Origin: Kingdonia uniflora
Lineage: Eukaryota; Streptophyta; Magnoliopsida; Ranunculales; Circaeasteraceae
Assembly (NCBI GenBank): GCA_014058105.1
Contig: JACGCM010002205.1
Span: 3,286,001-3,350,000, forward strand
Reading direction: 5' to 3'
DNA: 64,000 bases
The position numbers and the translations under genes were made by a program. The notes below the pieces were generated by a model. The model saw nothing but the letters and a program-made list of their open reading frames with translations. It ran no database searches and was not told the origin of the DNA. This document shows, piece after piece, positions 45,313-55,158 of the stretch. Each line of letters starts with the position of its first letter. Position 1 is the stretch's first letter.

Positions 45313-46316
45313 TCTTTATTATAGTTTAATTATTAAGTTCCAGGGGTTCCTCATCAGACCGCTGAAGACATTCACTAGACACCCATAAAAGGTTGTCGTT
45401 TCACACTCGCCCTGCTGAAGGCAGGTCGAAGAAGCATGGTCTTGCAAAACTAGAACAGAGATATGCACTATTAGTTGTTGTGACATACTTCATAGCATAA
45501 TACTCCAAAAATCCTTGGCCGTAATCCTCTTCTCACTACCAGATGCAACCCATCTCCCATTCAAGGTTTCGCATACAAAAATAACTTCCCAAAAATTGCA
45601 ATTCAATTACGCCGGACAAACCCCAATCAAATTTATCACTCTTAGCCAAATTACTCAAAGGCAGAATCAACCCATAATCAAACTGTGCTAAATAGCAACA
45701 AAACCCATCAGTTCGACTATCCTTCACAATGCCTTGGACATACTCCAAGGATACTTCGTCCCCCAAACACCTGTACTTCTTTTATTTAGTCAAATCAGGC
45801 AACAAATACAAGTAATCCCCTCCTTGACTGACACTGCAGGTCCTAAAGAAATTACCCCTATATGCAAAGGCATGCCCCCAAATCCCATCAATGCTACTTT
45901 TGGCCTTATAAAACTCCCTAAACCGACTAGAGCCTGTTGGGTACTCAACACGAGAACCCTTCAGATGAGGCCATTCTATCAATTCGGCTATAGTATCCTC
46001 CTCATCCCCTACTCCAATAACGGGAGATAAATGCCCTACGAGGACTGCTTCATCAACCTTTGCACAACCAGAAATCGAAGCCATACTTATCTACAGTAAA
46101 GGGTCTACTTTAAACCGTTGGTCCAACAAAACCTACAGATAGGTCGAGGTATATATATCAATTTTTATCTCGCACTATTAGATTACTTATACAATCACAA
46201 ACTGTCTCAAAACGATTTTTATCGCCTCACAGTCTTTGTTCCCATTGTTATTTTTATTTTATTTTATTTTTGTGTTTGGTAGGGATTACATCCTTATCCC
46301 GACGTAGTAAAAATAT

Positions 46317-46808
46317 TTATACAAAAACACTTGTAAACCCAAATATAGACTTACCTTCAACACCCAAGTGAGAGTCTGCAGCGCTGGCCCGCACCAGTTT
46401 GCTCAATTTTTGCAACTTCTTCAAAACCTCCTCGATATCAGCCTTCTCTTGTAGTTTGTAATTGAGACTCTTAATCACCGCTTTCCACCTATCCTTTCTT
46501 CCTTCGGTGGTAATGGAATTGTCAGTTGAGATCACTCTATCTCTAACCCTTCTCATCTTTTTTTGGTTTTCTGTATTCCGAGAGGGAGGAGAGGGGGTAC
46601 TTATGCACTTTTCCCCGAACCGCTGACGGTTTGGCGTTTTCCAGTAAGCAGTCTTCGATTCCTGAGCTGAGCCGCCTGTTCGTTTGAACCTGTCAGACGT
46701 GTCGTACAGCTTTGGTGAAAGCACCTTCCCATCTATACACCACATATTATACTTTAGCGTATCTCTCAGCCTCTTGGTCCCACTTTTTTCACAATACCCC
46801 AAACTCAT
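46317..46808 (-). CDS. Tat-4 antisense-strand ORF of uncertain reality
   Basis: 163 codons without a stop on the minus strand, basic and Ser/Thr-rich, with a helical end ('NYKLQEKADIEEVLKKLQKL'). Lies between the second small antisense ORF (47392) and the main antisense ATG (46084). The helix and strand fit the block, but there is no homologue in the other elements that I can see. It may be 5' leader or exon of the main gene. Confidence 0.35.
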   Translation of the reverse strand: MSLGYCEKSGTKRLRDTLKYNMWCIDGKVLSPKLYDTSDRFKRTGGSAQESKTAYWKTPNRQRFGEKCISTPSPPSRNTENQKKMRRVRDRVISTDNSITTEGRKDRWKAVIKSLNYKLQEKADIEEVLKKLQKLSKLVRASAADSHLGVEGKSIFGFTSVFV

Positions 46809-47023
46809 GACCCTGAACTTTGTACTTTAAAAATTTCATGTACATTTATTTTCCCTACTTATACACCTTGACTTTAACGTCAATAATAGTTGGTAACACA
46901 AATTAAAAAATTCAGTTTTAGCAAACAATCCTAGTCATAGCCTATTTTTGTGAATAGATTTTTTCTTCAAGTAAATTCGGGCAATTACATTTCAAAAATT
47001 CAAAAATACAACAGTCAATCACT

Positions 47024-47392
47024 CTAATCCCCGAGATACTTGCGTTTGAAGCAACCGGTGTGCCCAACAACACCACAAGCCTTCAGCAGCCCTGCGGCGA
47101 CATCCATATCCTCATTAATGATCTCCTCCCTAGCCATCATCAGAACAAATTTTTTACGATCTTCAACAGACCGCCAACAGATACGCATGGACTCGGACCA
47201 GTACGCGCGATTCATTTCCTTGCCCCTTTCTACGTCAGTCTTACCCTCGCAGTTTGCTTGGGTTTCAGGCAGAACTGCATCATAACCTTGCTGCCCAAAA
47301 ATAGCTTCCCTTATTTCATCAATCTTGAATGCTAAACGCAAGTCGTTCAACACACGCTCTTCAACAGCCCTCTGAGAACGAGTCTTCACCAT
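47024..47392 (-). CDS. Tat-4 second small antisense ORF ('MVKTRSQ' protein)
   Basis: Intact 122-codon frame from ATG 47392: 'MVKTRSQRAVEERVLNDLRL', 'IREAIFGQQGYDAV', 'EMNRAYWSESMRICWRSVED', 'KKFVLMMAREEI', 'GLLKACGVVGHTGCFKRKYL'. The start resembles 'MVTTRQQ' of Tat-1 and 'MVENVPV' of Tat-5 (53632), and it occupies the same place relative to the 3' LTR as the Tat-5 ORF. A weak TATA-like word lies about 190 bp upstream (47576-47584). Function unknown. Confidence 0.55.
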   Translation of the reverse strand: MVKTRSQRAVEERVLNDLRLAFKIDEIREAIFGQQGYDAVLPETQANCEGKTDVERGKEMNRAYWSESMRICWRSVEDRKKFVLMMAREEIINEDMDVAAGLLKACGVVGHTGCFKRKYLGD

Positions 47393-47979
47393 TTTTAATG
47401 AATAACCTTCTTAGAGAACAAGTCACACTTTTTTACTATTCAGGTAACAGGACTAATTTTTCGATTGACTATACGCAAGGTATTTCAGTTTCAGTAACCC
47501 ACTCTTCTCGGGTTCGAGCTAGTTACTATTATCATTTCGTGCTTAATCGAACTCTCTAAAGATTATATTTCGAGCTTTATATTTACATCTGCTAAGCTCG
47601 ATTCATTTACGAGGTAAAATAAGGTATGTTATCCTACCAACTATTCCCTCCCATAGTATGTACATCTTGATGACATGTCGACCATTTTTGCCTTTCGCTA
47701 GTAAAAAGCAAACAAGATATTCTTTTATTACACTCGACTTTTATCTAACAAGCTGGTTTCAGGACTATTTCTACAACGTTACTTTACAATTACATAATCA
47801 ATCACTTTGAAGCTCGATATTATAAATACTTTCTCCAACACGAGGACAGGTCTCTAGTTCTTTTATCATTGCCGAGATACACCTGATCTTCCATAGAAAT
47901 CTCCACCACAAATCGCAAAGTACAAGACTGCAATAGGTCATAAACCTCTTTCCACTTCATTCCCGTGCATGAAGAATTA

Positions 47980-48268
47980 AAAGAAAAGAGATAGTACCGA
48001 GAGAGGCGATACATCTTCTACCTTCACCACCTCCGTCTCTTCCTCCTTATCCACACTAACCCAGAGTTTGTGGAAGTTGAGAAGGACTCCTACCTTAGAA
48101 ACTGGAACATCAGTAGAGACCAGAGATTTTACATCACATACACCTCAGCCGCTAAAACGGACGCTACATAATACCCAAAAATATTTTAAACAACACTCTT
48201 TCAAGAAAGCAACAAAGGGAGTCTCCCTACTCTGATAACCACAAAACCATATCCAGAATCCCTCCATG
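47980..48268 (-). pseudogene. Tat-4 first small antisense ORF
   Basis: From ATG 48268 on the minus strand: 'MEGFWIWFCGYQSRETPFVA', stop, then 'VPVSKVGVLLNFHKLWVSVD' and 'EEETEVVKVEDVSPLS' in the same frame. TATAAATA on the minus strand lies about 165 bp upstream (48433-48440). Position corresponds to the Tat-5 ORF at 52736. Low sequence similarity, so the match is positional. Confidence 0.4.
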
Positions 48269-48432
48269 ATAAAACAAAACTAGGTATGATACACTTGATT
48301 CCTCATCTTAACTATGATTTTTCAAAGATACGCTTCCAACAAACTCATTTTTTTTTCTCACTCTACAAAATAGGCATGTTAATTTTTCTCTGCAGCAAAA
48401 TGTATTGCAGGTTATTCGGCAATAAAATCTAC

Positions 48433-48440
48433 TATTTATA
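48433..48440 (-). promoter_or_regulatory. TATA box for Tat-4 antisense transcription (predicted)
   Basis: Minus-strand TATAAATA within 'cgctataaatagtag', about 210 bp inside the 3' LTR boundary, pointing away from the LTR into the antisense block. Confidence 0.5.
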
Positions 48441-48640
48441 GCGATACCGCATTTAATGCACGTTGATTCCCCAAACAGTCATCCGTTCAGGAAAACTAAC
48501 AGTCCGCCCATGACACTCATGCGTCATAATGGCAACCCACTCTTCAATACAGACGCTCCATTTTTTAAGCGTCGTTTACGTCATCGCAAGGTCTGAGTTT
48601 TATGGTTTTTCTCAACTAAAGCCACACGTGACTTTAGTTG

Positions 48641-48652
48641 CGAGGGGGCGAT
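48641..48652 (+). promoter_or_regulatory. Tat-4 polypurine tract
   Basis: 'cgagggggcgat' directly before the 3' LTR. Confidence 0.8.
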
Positions 48653-49233
48653 TATAGGGACTTATCCCTCGAGCTAAGGACACTCGACCTCATCTGTACC
48701 TCGATCTCTATAAGACTCAATCTTATCCAGCACCAGAGTCACACAGTTACAAACACGTTAACAGTTATACGTCGACCACGAACTCAAGCAGAACGTGGAT
48801 CATCCACAATAAATAAAGCAGAACAGATCAACATACACCTATCTCCTACGAGCTAACAGCTACACACTCAACTGCCCATGACTCCCACTTTCAGGAAAAC
48901 GTGTTTGAGCATGATGTCAAGCTGAGAGCAAGGTTTATAAAAGGGCAGAGCTCCTAGGGAAAAAGAGGAGGAGGGATATACATGTAATTATCTGATATCT
49001 AGCTGTTCGATCATTAGATTAACTCTTGTAATCAGATTCTCCCACTCTCTTAAGCAATAATACTACTTTCACAAAATCCTCCACTCGAGGTCGTGGTTTT
49101 TACCTATTCACAGGTTTTCCACGCTAAATTCCCTGTGTCAAGTGCCATCTCTTATTTAATTATTTTCATAGTAGTTCTTGGTGTAATGATCGATTTCAAG
49201 CCTGTTCGAGTTTTACGAAATCTAGTCCCTACA
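48653..49233 (+). repeat. Tat-4 3' LTR
   Basis: 581 bp, TATAGGG ... GTCCCTACA; the expected TG at the start is mutated to TA. TATAAAA at 48936-48942. Confidence 0.93.
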
Positions 49234-51242
49234 CTGCCGAGTCGACTTCTTTTTCCCACCTCGGGACGAACTACCAACATGACCGGAAGTAGTGACCCTA
49301 AGAGGATGAAATCTTACAATATCTTTTGCACGCCGTGCTTACCGGGAGTGTGGTACAAGATTTTCGAATTCGTCATCCTTTGAAAAATCTTCCATATCTA
49401 CATGAGAAGGACCCCCAGGTCGAGAAACTTCGTTCTTCTCATTTAGAAAACAAAGATACTCATCCTTTATAATCTCCAAATCATAGTCTTTTCCATAATT
49501 AGCTACATATTTCTAAAACTCACTCTCAACTCTGTTCAAGTAACCACCATACAAGGCAATGACTGTTTCCACATGTAACTCAAGAGGATCCTTAGCCACA
49601 ATTTTTTTTGGATCAGAATGGAAAAGATTCCTCATCTGCTCATGCACGACCTCGGATGGGAAGACATGAAAATCTGGTTGATTTTCATCTTCTGCAGCAT
49701 CCTCGACCTCGGACGAGAAGACGATTTCATCCTATTTACCAGTCAACCCAAGTACAATGTCATTTTTAGAGGGCTAAAAGTAATGATAACATTGGATCAT
49801 GTTGTTCCATCTAACCTTAATTGCCTCCACCATCCTCTCAATTTCTTTTTGACGCTTAATGATCACCTGTTCTGAAGCTCCAATCTCACTGTCACCCTCG
49901 TTGCTTCTACCACTTTTTCCTTTTCTTTCTTAGCCTCAGTAACTAAACCATCCAATCATTCCTTCTATTCTTCATTTTATTTCTTCAAGGACTTCCCGGT
50001 CAAAGAATAAGATTCGACCTTATAGGATAGCTCAAGTTGGTCATTTTTTCTTTTCAGCAGACCCACCTGGAGAAGGGCCTTTTAGACAAACCAGATAGAA
50101 GAAATATTACAATTTGGGAGAAGGGAGACCGCATCGGTGGCAGAAGATGAACTCTTTTTGTTCTGATTATCGTCCTGACTAGCCATAACTCGCCTTTAGA
50201 TAGCCCGTTGAATCTTTAGGATCTCAGAATTGACCCTCTATTCCCTTTGGATTTTCAAGTCGTCCAAAACTTCTTTCAGTTCGGTATTCTCTCAACCAAC
50301 AAGGTCAAATAAACTGGTATTGTCAGGAGTAGCAGTCACCAGAGGACCTACAACAAGAAACGACAAAGAAAAAGGACAGATAAACAAAATGATCATACAA
50401 AACATTCAATCACCAAGTTACCATTCCAAGTACTTGCTCGGGTTTAACTACTTAAATTTCAGCTCTAGTGCAGGTTCATTTAAAACCTGCAAACAATTCA
50501 CTCTAACTTGAGCCATGTGATCAATCCAGGATCAACCAGCCGAGTCAAAATCAAATAAATTTATCCTGGAGGAATTACTATACATATAGTAACTCTGCCT
50601 CAATTTCAGATATTTCATTTTATACTTCATGACATCTGAGGTAACAAATCTTTTATTAACACCATTTGCCCTCCATCTTTCATTCCAAGCCCCACAAACC
50701 TTCACTATTTTATAAACATTGTTATTCAGCTATACTGGGTAGTAGTTAAGTAGGTTTACAACACCTTTTTGAAAGTTAGCTAGTGGTATTTTAAGCCAGT
50801 ACACGAGCTAGTTAGTATAAAACAAAAACCCATCACCTGGACCATGCTTAAATGGTTCAGTCCAATACTTCAAAGTGATATCAGTTAAAAGTTTTATATC
50901 CCTCCTAACCTGTTCAAGATCAGGTACCTGATAACATATCTTTAGACCATTCCTTGGTATAAATTCCGTAAAATATAAACCCTCTTCTACAACATGCTCC
51001 CCTCACACCCTTTTTAACTTATTTTTATATATAAGAAATTCCTTCCCAATATATACCCCTTCCAGATATACGTACATGTCCATGGCACTCGACCCATTAT
51101 CCACTACAATCTATTCTAAAACCTCAGGCTCAACCTGAGTAGATACAAATGCCTTAGGAGCGACCTTATTTGGTCCTTTCGGAGTGTCGACAACCTCTTC
51201 CTCCGCATTATCGAACTCATCATCTTGTCCGGTCGTAGACAT
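49234..51242 (-). pseudogene. Tat-3 main antisense gene
   Basis: Minus strand, ATG 51242: 'MSTTGQDDEFDNAEEEVVDT', 'LKICYQVPDLEQVRRDIKLL', 'GFLFYTN-stop-LVYWLKIPL', 'LNNNVYKIVKVCGAWNERWR', 'VMKYKMKYLKLRQSYYMYSN' and 'INLFDFDSAGW' (50519-50559). Intron 50348-50421 follows. The post-intron exon has 'PDNTSLFDLVG', 'ENTELKEVLDDLKIQRE' and 'RVMASQDDNQNKKSSSSATD', then a stop-broken coiled coil to about 49600 ('LDGLVTEAKKEKEKVVEATR'). Homologous to the antisense genes of Tat-1, Tat-4 and Tat-5. About seven stops. Its distal part was separated from pol by Tat-4. Confidence 0.75.
50348..50421 (-). other. Predicted intron of the Tat-3 antisense gene
   Basis: 74 bp, TG/GTAACT donor and TTCTTGTTGTAG acceptor, at the conserved position after the 'FDFDSAG' exon. 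Confidence 0.6.
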
Positions 51243-51785
51243 CCCTTCTGAGGTCGAATCAAATACAAACTTACTTATAGGAATTCAATTTTGAATATGC
51301 ATATTCGACCAACAAAGCAAAACATCTATCACTAATAAACTTCATTTTATATGCAGCACTTCTCTCGCCAACCTTTGGTTCGTCCATATTTTTAAGATAG
51401 GTACACTCAAGAAAAACATAAAAAAGCTTACAAATCCATCGCTACTTTGGCCAACAAACCCTAGTTTACCTCTAACGACTTTTTTTACCAAAACAGAAAT
51501 ACTTTGGTAAAAATTTCCATAATTGCCATAAAAAAGTAATTGCAAATTTTAGGGGGACATTTAACATATTTGCCCCTATTCTAAAATCCCTAAAACCCCA
51601 AAATCATAATAATAAATGACAATTTCACATAACATAGAATTACATATACGAAAATTCCAGAATACCAAACCTTAAATCGTAGAATCATAGTGCTTAGTTT
51701 TCATATAGGGTTTGGGAGGAAACTTCTTCTGTCGAAGATTTTTAGAAATGCATAAACCACAATGTGAGGTTATTCCAGAAACATT
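51243..51785. other. Tat-3 antisense leader up to the Tat-5 insertion
   Basis: AT-rich non-coding sequence upstream (minus-strand sense) of the antisense ATG at 51242. No Tat-3 3' LTR is found before Tat-5 begins at 51786. Confidence 0.5.
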
Positions 51786-52481
51786 TGTAGGGGCCTGATC
51801 TTCGCTGAGAAGCGAAGATGATTCGTACAACACGAAGGTCAACCTCTCATAAAAAATGTATAAGTATATGGCCTAAAGAGAGACTAATTAGAGACAAATA
51901 CTTGCGTAGAGGCCCGAATGTGACTCTCTACGACCTCTGATGAGAATTTTTAAACTGCGATTCTATTACTGATGAGTAATAATAAAGATCGAATACAGTT
52001 TATAAGTGGTCGAAGGTAAAAAGCATAGGGTTTGGAGAGGATTTTTTAACCACCTCTTAGTTTCCCTTCTCTCTTATTTATAGAGACATAAGAGGCTGAG
52101 TCACCAAGAGTGGGCCAGGCTACATGATTACTGTCCAGGTTTTTCGACGGTGGCATTTATTACGGATATCCCCGTCACTGTAGCTGAGAGACCAATTAAT
52201 GCGCCGTCCAATCCATTTGAACTGACTGCTAGTCTCATCACACTTCAGCTATTCGAACGTTCAGTCGAAGGGTATATGCTATTATGTGTTGATCCGTTCT
52301 TGAAGGTTTATCTGCTATTATGTGCTAATCCGTTCACGAAGGTTTATCTGTTGTCGAGGTTTCGACTACAAGAGTTCCTTGAGGGGCTTGATTCTGAGTC
52401 AAAATAGTCTTTGATATATTCGAGTAGGATACGAAGTGGACTTTGAGTGAGGAGGTCGAAGGCTGCGAGTAGGCTACCACA
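51786..52481 (-). repeat. Tat-5 3' LTR
   Basis: On the minus strand starts TGTGGTAGCC after the PPT and ends ...GGCCCCTACA; 696 bp. TATAAATA on the minus strand at 52075-52082. It contains a 41-bp internal duplication near 52270-52350. Only one LTR is visible, so limits rest on the PPT and the TG/CA ends. Confidence 0.8.
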
Positions 52482-52497
52482 TTCACCCCCTCTCAGC
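52482..52497 (-). promoter_or_regulatory. Tat-5 polypurine tract
   Basis: Minus strand 'gctgagagggggtgaa' abutting the LTR start. Confidence 0.8.
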
Positions 52498-52654
52498 AAG
52501 GGTTTTGAAGCCAGGTAGAGAGGCATTTGCTGAGAAAGCTGTTATCTTGGAACTTGTTCTTGTTTGACCGTTGGTTTCCAAGAAAATAATAAAGTGGGGT
52601 GAGTGGGTAATTAAGAGGTCTAGGTGGGTAAAAGGTAATAAATGGGGTGAAGGC

Positions 52655-52661
52655 TATAAAA
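52655..52661 (+). promoter_or_regulatory. TATA box of Tat-5 antisense unit 1
   Basis: TATAAAA within 'aaggctataaaaattg', 81 bp before the ATG at 52736. Confidence 0.55.
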
Positions 52662-52735
52662 ATTGTTTCTTGTGCGGGGATTCTGTATCTTCTTCCATCT
52701 TCAATATTGCACTGTTCTTCATTATGAATATCTGA

Positions 52736-53074
52736 ATGGATAGCTCGCCCAATACTCGTTATCAAAAGAGTATGGGGTTTGCCCGTGATCGTCGTGTGGG
52801 GCGGAAAATGGCGGAGCTGCACATGAGGTTTTTCGGACAACATGATATGAATTGGGACATGCCAGATCTTGTGGACGAGAGGCCAGAGGAGTTCATCAAT
52901 GGTAAATCGTACGCCTATCTCTGGGAGCAATTGAGGTCATACTTTACGACCTAGCAGAAACATTATCTTTTCTTGATGGCATTAGTTGAAAGCCATGTCT
53001 GTGCAGAGGAGATCATTGAGGAGGAACATGCGGCGAGCGGAGCTGGTTCTTCCAAAAGTAGGGCATTGGGTTGA
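52736..53074 (+). pseudogene. Tat-5 first small antisense ORF
   Basis: ATG 52736: 'MDSSPNTRYQKSMGFARDRR', 'GRKMAELHMRFFGQHDMNWD', 'YAYLWEQLRSYFTT', then a stop at 52952 and 'FLMALVESHVCAEEIIEEEH' and 'SSKSRALG' in the same frame. The RKM.EL..R.FG core matches the Tat-1 and Tat-2 'MVTxRQQ' proteins. One stop codon. Confidence 0.6.
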
Positions 53075-53546
53075 TGTTGTGAATGTTTTGGTATTATTTT
53101 GTGTAGTTTCTATTTTATTCTGTGGGAGAAAGTTGTTTTGAGTTTGGGGTGGTAGGGGAAAAATGTAATTTGTTTTTCTGGATTCGGTAATTGAAATGGA
53201 CAGAATATTTTGCTTGTGTCTGTATTCCTGTTATTTGGTTAGATAATGTAGACGAATGCAAACGACTACTCTTCTAGGCGCGAGGTATAAAGATATGCTC
53301 GAAGAAAATTGTGATCGAAGGTTAATGATAGGCTGTTGTGAAGATCGAGTCTTACGATGGTTGAATGTTCGATGTTGGAGATATGTTCGACTGAGAGTCA
53401 TTGGGGAGGAGGTTTGAATGCAGGTACAGACGAATCAGTTACGTCTTAGAAGTTGGAGAGGTTACATGTTGACTTTTCGTTGTTGAGAATTGAAGGTTAC
53501 CATTAATTTGGTTAGGGAAGAGGGAAAGTTCTGGTGAGTTTGGAGG

Positions 53547-53554
53547 TATAAAAA
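53547..53554 (+). promoter_or_regulatory. TATA box of Tat-5 antisense unit 2
   Basis: TATAAAAA within 'ggaggtataaaaagggg', 85 bp before the ATG at 53632. Confidence 0.55.
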
Positions 53555-53631
53555 GGGGTAAGGAGGGAGAGATTTCTTTATCTGCCTTTCATCATTCTTC
53601 TCTTCTAACTAAGTACTTCCTATTTATTAAT

Positions 53632-53945
53632 ATGGTTGAGAACGTACCGGTTGCTGAAGATCAAACGGGCGTGAGGGCGAGGATGATTCAAGAGGCCCTG
53701 CTAGGTCTTCAATGAAGATCCGGGATAAAGGACGACATTGACGCTAAAATGCCAGATCTCTTTGGAGCAGAACCTGGAACACCTCTTTATGATATGCCCT
53801 TCTCGTACTGGTGGGGAATAATGTAGATGATGGGGCCGCTACCCGGCCATCGGCTGTCGCTTCCCAAAGGCTTCGCGGAGGATATCGTGGATCAGGAGGA
53901 TGACGCTGCGGCGGCTACTGTTGTAGAGGAGCAACCTTCTAATTA
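53632..53945 (+). pseudogene. Tat-5 second small antisense ORF
   Basis: ATG 53632: 'MVENVPVAEDQTGVRARMIQ', 'EALLGLQ', stop, 'IKDDIDAKMPDLFGAEPGTP', 'YWWGIM', stop, 'LPKGFAEDIVDQEDDAAAAT'. Two stops in one frame. Its place and TATA spacing mimic unit 1, and 'RMIQEALLG' recalls the 'VEERVLNDLRL' start of the Tat-4 ORF at 47392. Confidence 0.5.
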
Positions 53946-54772
53946 GATAGGGTTCCCTTTTGTAGTTTCTCATGTTGCTGCGTTTATGTATTCTGTTTCT
54001 CTCTTCTTTCCATTTTTTTTGCATGACTTTTGTAGTGTTGTCCTCGTTATCGGAATGAAAAGTGCTTTTGTTGATAGTACTAATAGAAATTGCTGTGAAC
54101 TGTGTGATATGGTAGTATAATCTGAATTCCAAATATAATACTATTCGGTATGAGGTCAGTAGTATAACTGTATTGATTGAATATTTGGAATATAAAACTG
54201 AACTTGTTGGGATAAAAAATATACTTTGTCGAAACTAAAAATTTTGTCTGAAGGCATGAAGTTTTGACTGGTCGAATGGGGGGTTTGTTGGTATGAGAGA
54301 TTTAATAAATCTGAGGTAATTTGTTGAAGATTCTTCGAGGTGTAGATTGGTCGAATGTTCGAGTTCGGAAGTGTAACGTCGGTGAAGTTTGATAGTGTAT
54401 CGAAGGTGAAGTTTGATAGTGTATCAAAGGTAAAGTTTGATTTGACTGGCCGATCTGACAATCCAAACGGCTGGTCTGTAAGAGTAGTACGTGCGTTTAG
54501 GGCAGTGTGCCGGGAAGTAATGATTATGTTTTACTTGTTTGACGAAAAAGGTGGTGATGTGACTATTGGATTCTGACTGTTTATCTTCGATCTGGGAGAA
54601 TAAGGTTCGAGAAGCTTCGGCAGTACATGTAATTTTAGGTAAACGGGTTGCTCGCACGTGGGAAATGTTAAGGGTATATTTGTCAAAGCACACTGTTAGC
54701 CAAAAAGTGGGGGAGGTGGGGTCGTGGTAATGATAGCGGTTAATAAATCGGGGTGTTCTCGGGCTTTCGAAA
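53946..54772. other. Tat-5 antisense spacer
   Basis: Non-coding; contains a 30-bp word 'gtgaagtttgatagtgtatc' repeated near 54382-54440 (about three times). No gene. Confidence 0.5.
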
Positions 54773-54781
54773 TATATATAA
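54773..54781 (+). promoter_or_regulatory. TATA box of the Tat-5 main antisense gene
   Basis: TATATATAA followed by a leader with a likely 5' UTR intron ending 'cttcttttgtag' at 55150, before ATG 55159. Confidence 0.5.
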
Positions 54782-55158
54782 GTGAGAGATGAGAAATTAC
54801 TGTGCTAGTTTGATGTGAAAACCATAGAGAGTGAGAAGGAGAAGGACAAGCGCCATTACGAACGTGGAAGCTGTTAGGGCATCTGAGGCTGTGATCTTTC
54901 TGATTTGGGGGTAGTTCTGCTAATTTTAGGTATGGCATTTGATCTCTGTGAACTTTGTTATATTTTTTTTTGGTTAAGATAGTAGAGGCAGAACAATCTG
55001 TGTTTGTGGTTTAGAAATGGCCCTCGAGAGGTCGGAGAGGGGAAAGGTCTGGGTTACGACCTGGTCTGTGGTTTGTTTTGGAGGGGGTAGATAGGATGGT
55101 CACGGAATTTGTCGAGTTTGTCGATCTAATTGCGTGCCTCTTCTTTTGTAGGATAAAA

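Larger units (their letters stand above)
44302..46084 (-). pseudogene. Tat-4 main antisense gene
   Basis: Minus strand, probable start ATG 46084. The first exon holds 'DEEDTIAELIEWPHLKGSRV', then 'GFCCYLAQFDYGLILPLSNL' (near 45660), 'VICVCETLNGRW'-like sequence, and after a frameshift 'YLCSSFARPCFFDLPSAGRV' (45392-45434). Intron 45221-45312. Post-intron exon: 'EGTELEVVLKELEISRFKRV', later 'SELNIPLKLARLNEISDG' and 'RKVISPTKSQEMLEENDKII'. Second intron 44605-44664, joined in frame ('EFKKL' to 'FARTLKDVQLGSQ'), then coiled coil 'LEKNISQLEGEKNQLEEKL'. Stops and two frameshifts are present. Unknown role; the same gene is in Tat-1, Tat-3 and Tat-5. Confidence 0.75.
34779..49233 (+). mobile_element. 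Tat-4: complete-length Tat-lineage retrotransposon nested in Tat-3
   Basis: Both LTRs are 581 bp, and the flanking five bases are CTGCT on the left and CTGCC on the right (one mismatch). Element length is 14,455 bp. Inside, in order: PBS, gag, protease, RT, RNase H, archaeal RNase H and integrase (to 41155), a 157-bp tandem array (41331-42105), an antisense gene block (42788-48268) and PPT (48641). By eye the LTRs differ at several percent of sites, including TG to TA at the start of the 3' copy, so the insertion is not recent. Confidence 0.93.
28434..51785 (+). mobile_element. Tat-3: Tat-lineage retrotransposon, interrupted by Tat-4 and cut by Tat-5
   Basis: 5' LTR at 28434-28912 starts TGTAAGG and ends TTACA, followed by a PBS-like TGACGCCGT. 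Gag to integrase run to about 34490, then Tat-4 occupies 34779-49233. An antisense gene resumes at 49234-51242, and Tat-5 is inserted at 51786. The 3' LTR was searched for in the window and not found; it should lie right of Tat-5. The reading frames are heavily broken. Confidence 0.8.

Noticed and set aside
52150..52407. 85-codon ORF with repeated 'VYLLLCANPF'
   Set aside because: Lies within the Tat-5 LTR and reflects a 41-bp internal duplication; both neighbours are non-coding LTR.
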